From Bradyrhizobium sp. 1 (GTDB lineage Bacteria; Pseudomonadota; Alphaproteobacteria; Rhizobiales; Xanthobacteraceae), in assembly GCF_023073315.1 (NCBI RefSeq), contig NZ_JADPJH010000018.1, positions 658,476 to 722,475 on the forward strand: a stretch of DNA of 64,000 bases, in the 5' to 3' direction. The position numbers and the translations under genes are program-made. This document shows positions 62,090-64,000 of this stretch, in pieces. The notes under the pieces were generated by a model. It did no database searches. It saw only the letters and a program-made list of their open reading frames with translations, and was not told the origin of the DNA. Within the stretch, counting starts at the first letter, position 1; every line of letters starts with the position of its first letter.

Positions 62090-62946
62090 GATTGGGTGCC
62101 CCATTTCTGGACGGTGTTCCGCTCGATGGCGCGGAAAATCAGGTTCTCGACAAAAAGCCCGATGATAATCACCGTCAAGAGGCCCGCAAACACTGCGGGT
62201 ATGTCGAGGAGGTTGCGGTTCTCGAAGATGAACCAGCCGAGCCCGCCCTGGCCTGAGGACACGCCGAACACCAGCTCGGCCGCGATCAGGGTGCGCCATG
62301 CAAAGGCCCAGCCGATCTTCAGGCCGGTGAGGATCGAGCCGAACGCGGCCGGGATCAGGATCTTCGCCACATAGGGCAGCCCGCGCAGGCCGTAATTGCG
62401 GCCAACCATGCGCAGCGTGTTGGATACGCTCTTGAAGCCGGAATGGGTGTTGAGCGCGACCGGCCACAGCACCGAATGGATCAGCACGAAGACGAGGCTG
62501 CCATTGCCGAGGCCGAACCAGATCAGCGCCAGAGGCAACAGCGCAATCGCCGGCAACGGGTTGAACATCGCCGTCACGGTTTCAAGAAAGTCGGTGCCGA
62601 TGCGGGTGGAGATCGCGAGCACAGTAAAGATCGCCGCGAGCACGATACCGGCCGAATAGCCCATGAACAGGACTTTCAGTGAGGCCCAGGCCCGCATCGG
62701 GATCGTGCCGTCCTTCACACGATCGTACATGGTGGCGATGGTGTCGTGCAGCGTCGGAAACAGCAGCGGATTGTCGAGGATGACGCCGTAGGCTTCCCAG
62801 ATTGCGGCCAGGAACAGGATGATGACGGCCTTGCGGACAAACCCGTCGTTCCACAGCAGCTCAAGCACGCTCAGCTTTCGCTCGATCTCACTTGCGCCGG
62901 TGGTAGCGACCGGCGCGTCACGCAGCAGAATTCTTGCTTCGCCCAT
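62086..62946 (-). CDS. ABC transporter permease (nitrate/sulfonate/taurine type)
   Basis: 286 residues with about six membrane segments, of the SsuC/TauC-like BPD_transp_1 class. The cytoplasmic coupling loop is in the segment around GWAFAWRTLIAAELVFG, followed by GQGGLGWFIFENRN, typical of this group. It forms the membrane channel with the ATPase encoded just upstream. ATG 62946 with GAGGGAG; an in-frame extension to 62961 is possible. There is a short gap of 11 bases from the ATPase gene stop, and its own stop overlaps the dehydratase start. Confidence 0.92.
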   Translation of the reverse strand: MGEARILLRDAPVATTGASEIERKLSVLELLWNDGFVRKAVIILFLAAIWEAYGVILDNPLLFPTLHDTIATMYDRVKDGTIPMRAWASLKVLFMGYSAGIVLAAIFTVLAISTRIGTDFLETVTAMFNPLPAIALLPLALIWFGLGNGSLVFVLIHSVLWPVALNTHSGFKSVSNTLRMVGRNYGLRGLPYVAKILIPAAFGSILTGLKIGWAFAWRTLIAAELVFGVSSGQGGLGWFIFENRNLLDIPAVFAGLLTVIIIGLFVENLIFRAIERNTVQKWGTQS

Positions 62947-62957
62947 CGGAAGCTCCC

Positions 62958-63719
62958 TCAATGCGCTGTGGCTTCGCCGGCGAACAGGAGATCGTGGATC
63001 TCCTTTTCCAGCCGGCCGGCACTGCCGTCGTCGTTCGAGACCTTGTCGACATCGACCACCTCGGCCTTGACCCGGCCGGGATGCGGCGACAGCAGCAGGA
63101 TGCGGTTGCCGATGCGGATCGCTTCCGCGATCGAATGGGTCACGAACAGCACGGTGAATTTGGTTTCGCTCCAGAGCTGGAGCAGCTCGTCCTGACAGGT
63201 CCGGCGCGTCAGCGCGTCGAGCGCCGCGAACGGCTCGTCCATCAGCAGGATATCAGGCTCCATCGCCATGCCGCGCGCGATGGCGACGCGCTGCTTCATG
63301 CCGCCGGACAGCGTGTGCGGATAGGCATCGACCACGCGGGTGAGGCCGACCTTCTCGATATAGGCCCGCGCCCGTGCCTCGGCGTCCTTGCGCGACAGTT
63401 TTCGCGCGGTCAGCAGCGGGAACATCACGTTGGCGAGCACGCTCTTCCAGGGCAGCAGCTGGTCGAATTCCTGGAAGATCATCATGCGGTCGGCGCCGGG
63501 GCCGTGGATCTCGCGATCGCCAATGGTCATGCGGCCTTCGCTCGGGCTCATGTAGCCGCCGACAGCCTTGAGCAGGGTCGACTTGCCGCAGCCGGAGGGA
63601 CCGAGCAGAACGAAGCGGTCGGACTTGTCGACCGTAAAACTCACCCTTTCGGTGGCGGTGACGACGGCGCTGGAGGTCTTGTAACGCAGCGTCACCCCGT
63701 TGACGTCGAGCAGCGCCAT
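62958..63719 (-). CDS. ABC transporter ATP-binding protein
   Basis: 253 residues: Walker A GPSGCGKST, Q-loop MIFQEFDQLLPW, signature LSGGMKQRVAIARG, Walker B ILLMDEPFAALDA and H-loop VTHSIAEA are all intact. The FAALDALTR sequence is typical of the nitrate/sulfonate/taurine (SsuB/TauB-like) group. It powers import by the permease next to it. ATG 63719 overlaps the stop of the binding-protein gene by one base (TGATG). Confidence 0.94.
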   Translation of the reverse strand: MALLDVNGVTLRYKTSSAVVTATERVSFTVDKSDRFVLLGPSGCGKSTLLKAVGGYMSPSEGRMTIGDREIHGPGADRMMIFQEFDQLLPWKSVLANVMFPLLTARKLSRKDAEARARAYIEKVGLTRVVDAYPHTLSGGMKQRVAIARGMAMEPDILLMDEPFAALDALTRRTCQDELLQLWSETKFTVLFVTHSIAEAIRIGNRILLLSPHPGRVKAEVVDVDKVSNDDGSAGRLEKEIHDLLFAGEATAH

Positions 63720-64000
63720 CAGTTGCCCTTCAGGTCGTGCGCGACGGGGAGATAGTAATCCGTCCACGCCTTGGGCTGCATCTTCAGCGTGCCGGTCTTG
63801 AACAGATGGGCGGCGAATTTCATCGTGCCCTGCGGCTCGAGATTCCATTCCATCATGCCGGGCTCTTTCAGGAGATCGAGCAGTTCCTCCACCGAGGTCT
63901 TGTCGCCGGTGATCTCCTTGTAGATCTCGACCGCCTGTTTGGTGTCGCTGCGGATCAGGTCCTGCGCTTCCTTTGTGGCGTCACGCACGGCCTGGATGAT
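63719..64000 (-). CDS. ABC transporter substrate-binding protein, C-terminal part (cut by window edge)
   Basis: The last 93 residues of a periplasmic binding protein; the N-terminal part lies beyond the edge. EAQDLIRSDTKQAVEIYKEITGDK and the ending WTDYYLPVAHDLKGN resemble the C-termini of NMT1/SsuA-type proteins, which fits the ATPase and permease that follow. It is the first gene in view of the operon and would define what is taken up. One-base overlap with the ATPase gene. Confidence 0.82.
   Translation of the reverse strand: MIQAVRDATKEAQDLIRSDTKQAVEIYKEITGDKTSVEELLDLLKEPGMMEWNLEPQGTMKFAAHLFKTGTLKMQPKAWTDYYLPVAHDLKGN

Overview
The window looks like a chromosomal stretch of a Bradyrhizobium-type alphaproteobacterium (Nitrobacteraceae, Rhizobiales). 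This rests on the very high GC content, GC-rich third codon positions in every gene, the gene content (form II CO-dehydrogenase-like operon, caspase-like proteins, homogentisate catabolism, many short-chain oxidoreductases) and several families of large palindromic intergenic repeats. The assignment is an inference from sequence character, not a database match. I see no rRNA, tRNA, insertion sequence, prophage or CRISPR array.

Layout. 1-3.3 kb: two tandem paralogous methyl-accepting chemotaxis proteins (the first cut by the window edge). 3.6-7.4 kb: a coxS-coxL-coxM operon of molybdenum hydroxylase type, ending in a clear intrinsic terminator. 7.5-10.1 kb: a CaiB/BaiF CoA-transferase-fold enzyme and an MHS-family transporter. 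10.2-18.7 kb: aromatic amino acid and homogentisate catabolism: hpd with a divergent Lrp-type regulator, then a leftward group running from a FAD monooxygenase through a DUF2783 protein, an unusual metallo-beta-lactamase-fold protein, hmgA and fahA, with a divergent MarR regulator and a good operator. 18.7-27.2 kb: a lactonase-like enzyme, a caspase-like/TPR protein, an OmpA-domain protein, an RND efflux pair and a Crp-type regulator. 27.4-39.7 kb: AsmA protein, a sensor-adenylate/guanylate cyclase, an unknown protein, an LTXXQ/Spy-like protein, a LysM protein, an unknown secreted protein and a GGDEF-EAL protein. 39.7-46.5 kb: oxidoreductases, LysR and small proteins, and a beta-propeller lactonase. 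46.7-53.1 kb: an orphan RND adaptor, a second caspase-like protein, a terpenoid-cyclase-like unknown, a thermonuclease-fold protein and an aminotransferase. 53.3-58.3 kb: an SGNH/MBOAT O-acylation pair and an S9 peptidase. 58.4-64 kb: a leftward operon of ABC importer, sugar-acid dehydratase, RraA-type aldolase and SMP-30 lactonase.

How genes work together. hpd, hmgA and fahA cover three steps of tyrosine/phenylacetate breakdown (4-hydroxyphenylpyruvate to homogentisate to fumarylacetoacetate to fumarate and acetoacetate); no maleylacetoacetate isomerase is present. The FAD monooxygenase/DUF2783/MBL trio upstream of hmgA may feed another aromatic compound into the same route. The last operon reads as a complete uptake-and-degradation pathway for a sugar acid or its lactone. 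Two Crp-type sites (19612 and 27260) and a Crp/Fnr protein whose recognition helix fits them suggest local catabolite-type control.

Most notable: (i) the coherent sugar-acid operon with an RraA-family aldolase; (ii) the monooxygenase/DUF2783/MBL module, whose MBL protein has lost two canonical metal ligands; (iii) two caspase-like proteins that both lack the His-Cys dyad; (iv) a 575-residue unknown protein carrying a DxDTTA motif like that of class II terpene cyclases; (v) a four-copy palindromic element whose hairpin stem differs completely between copies yet stays perfectly self-complementary.
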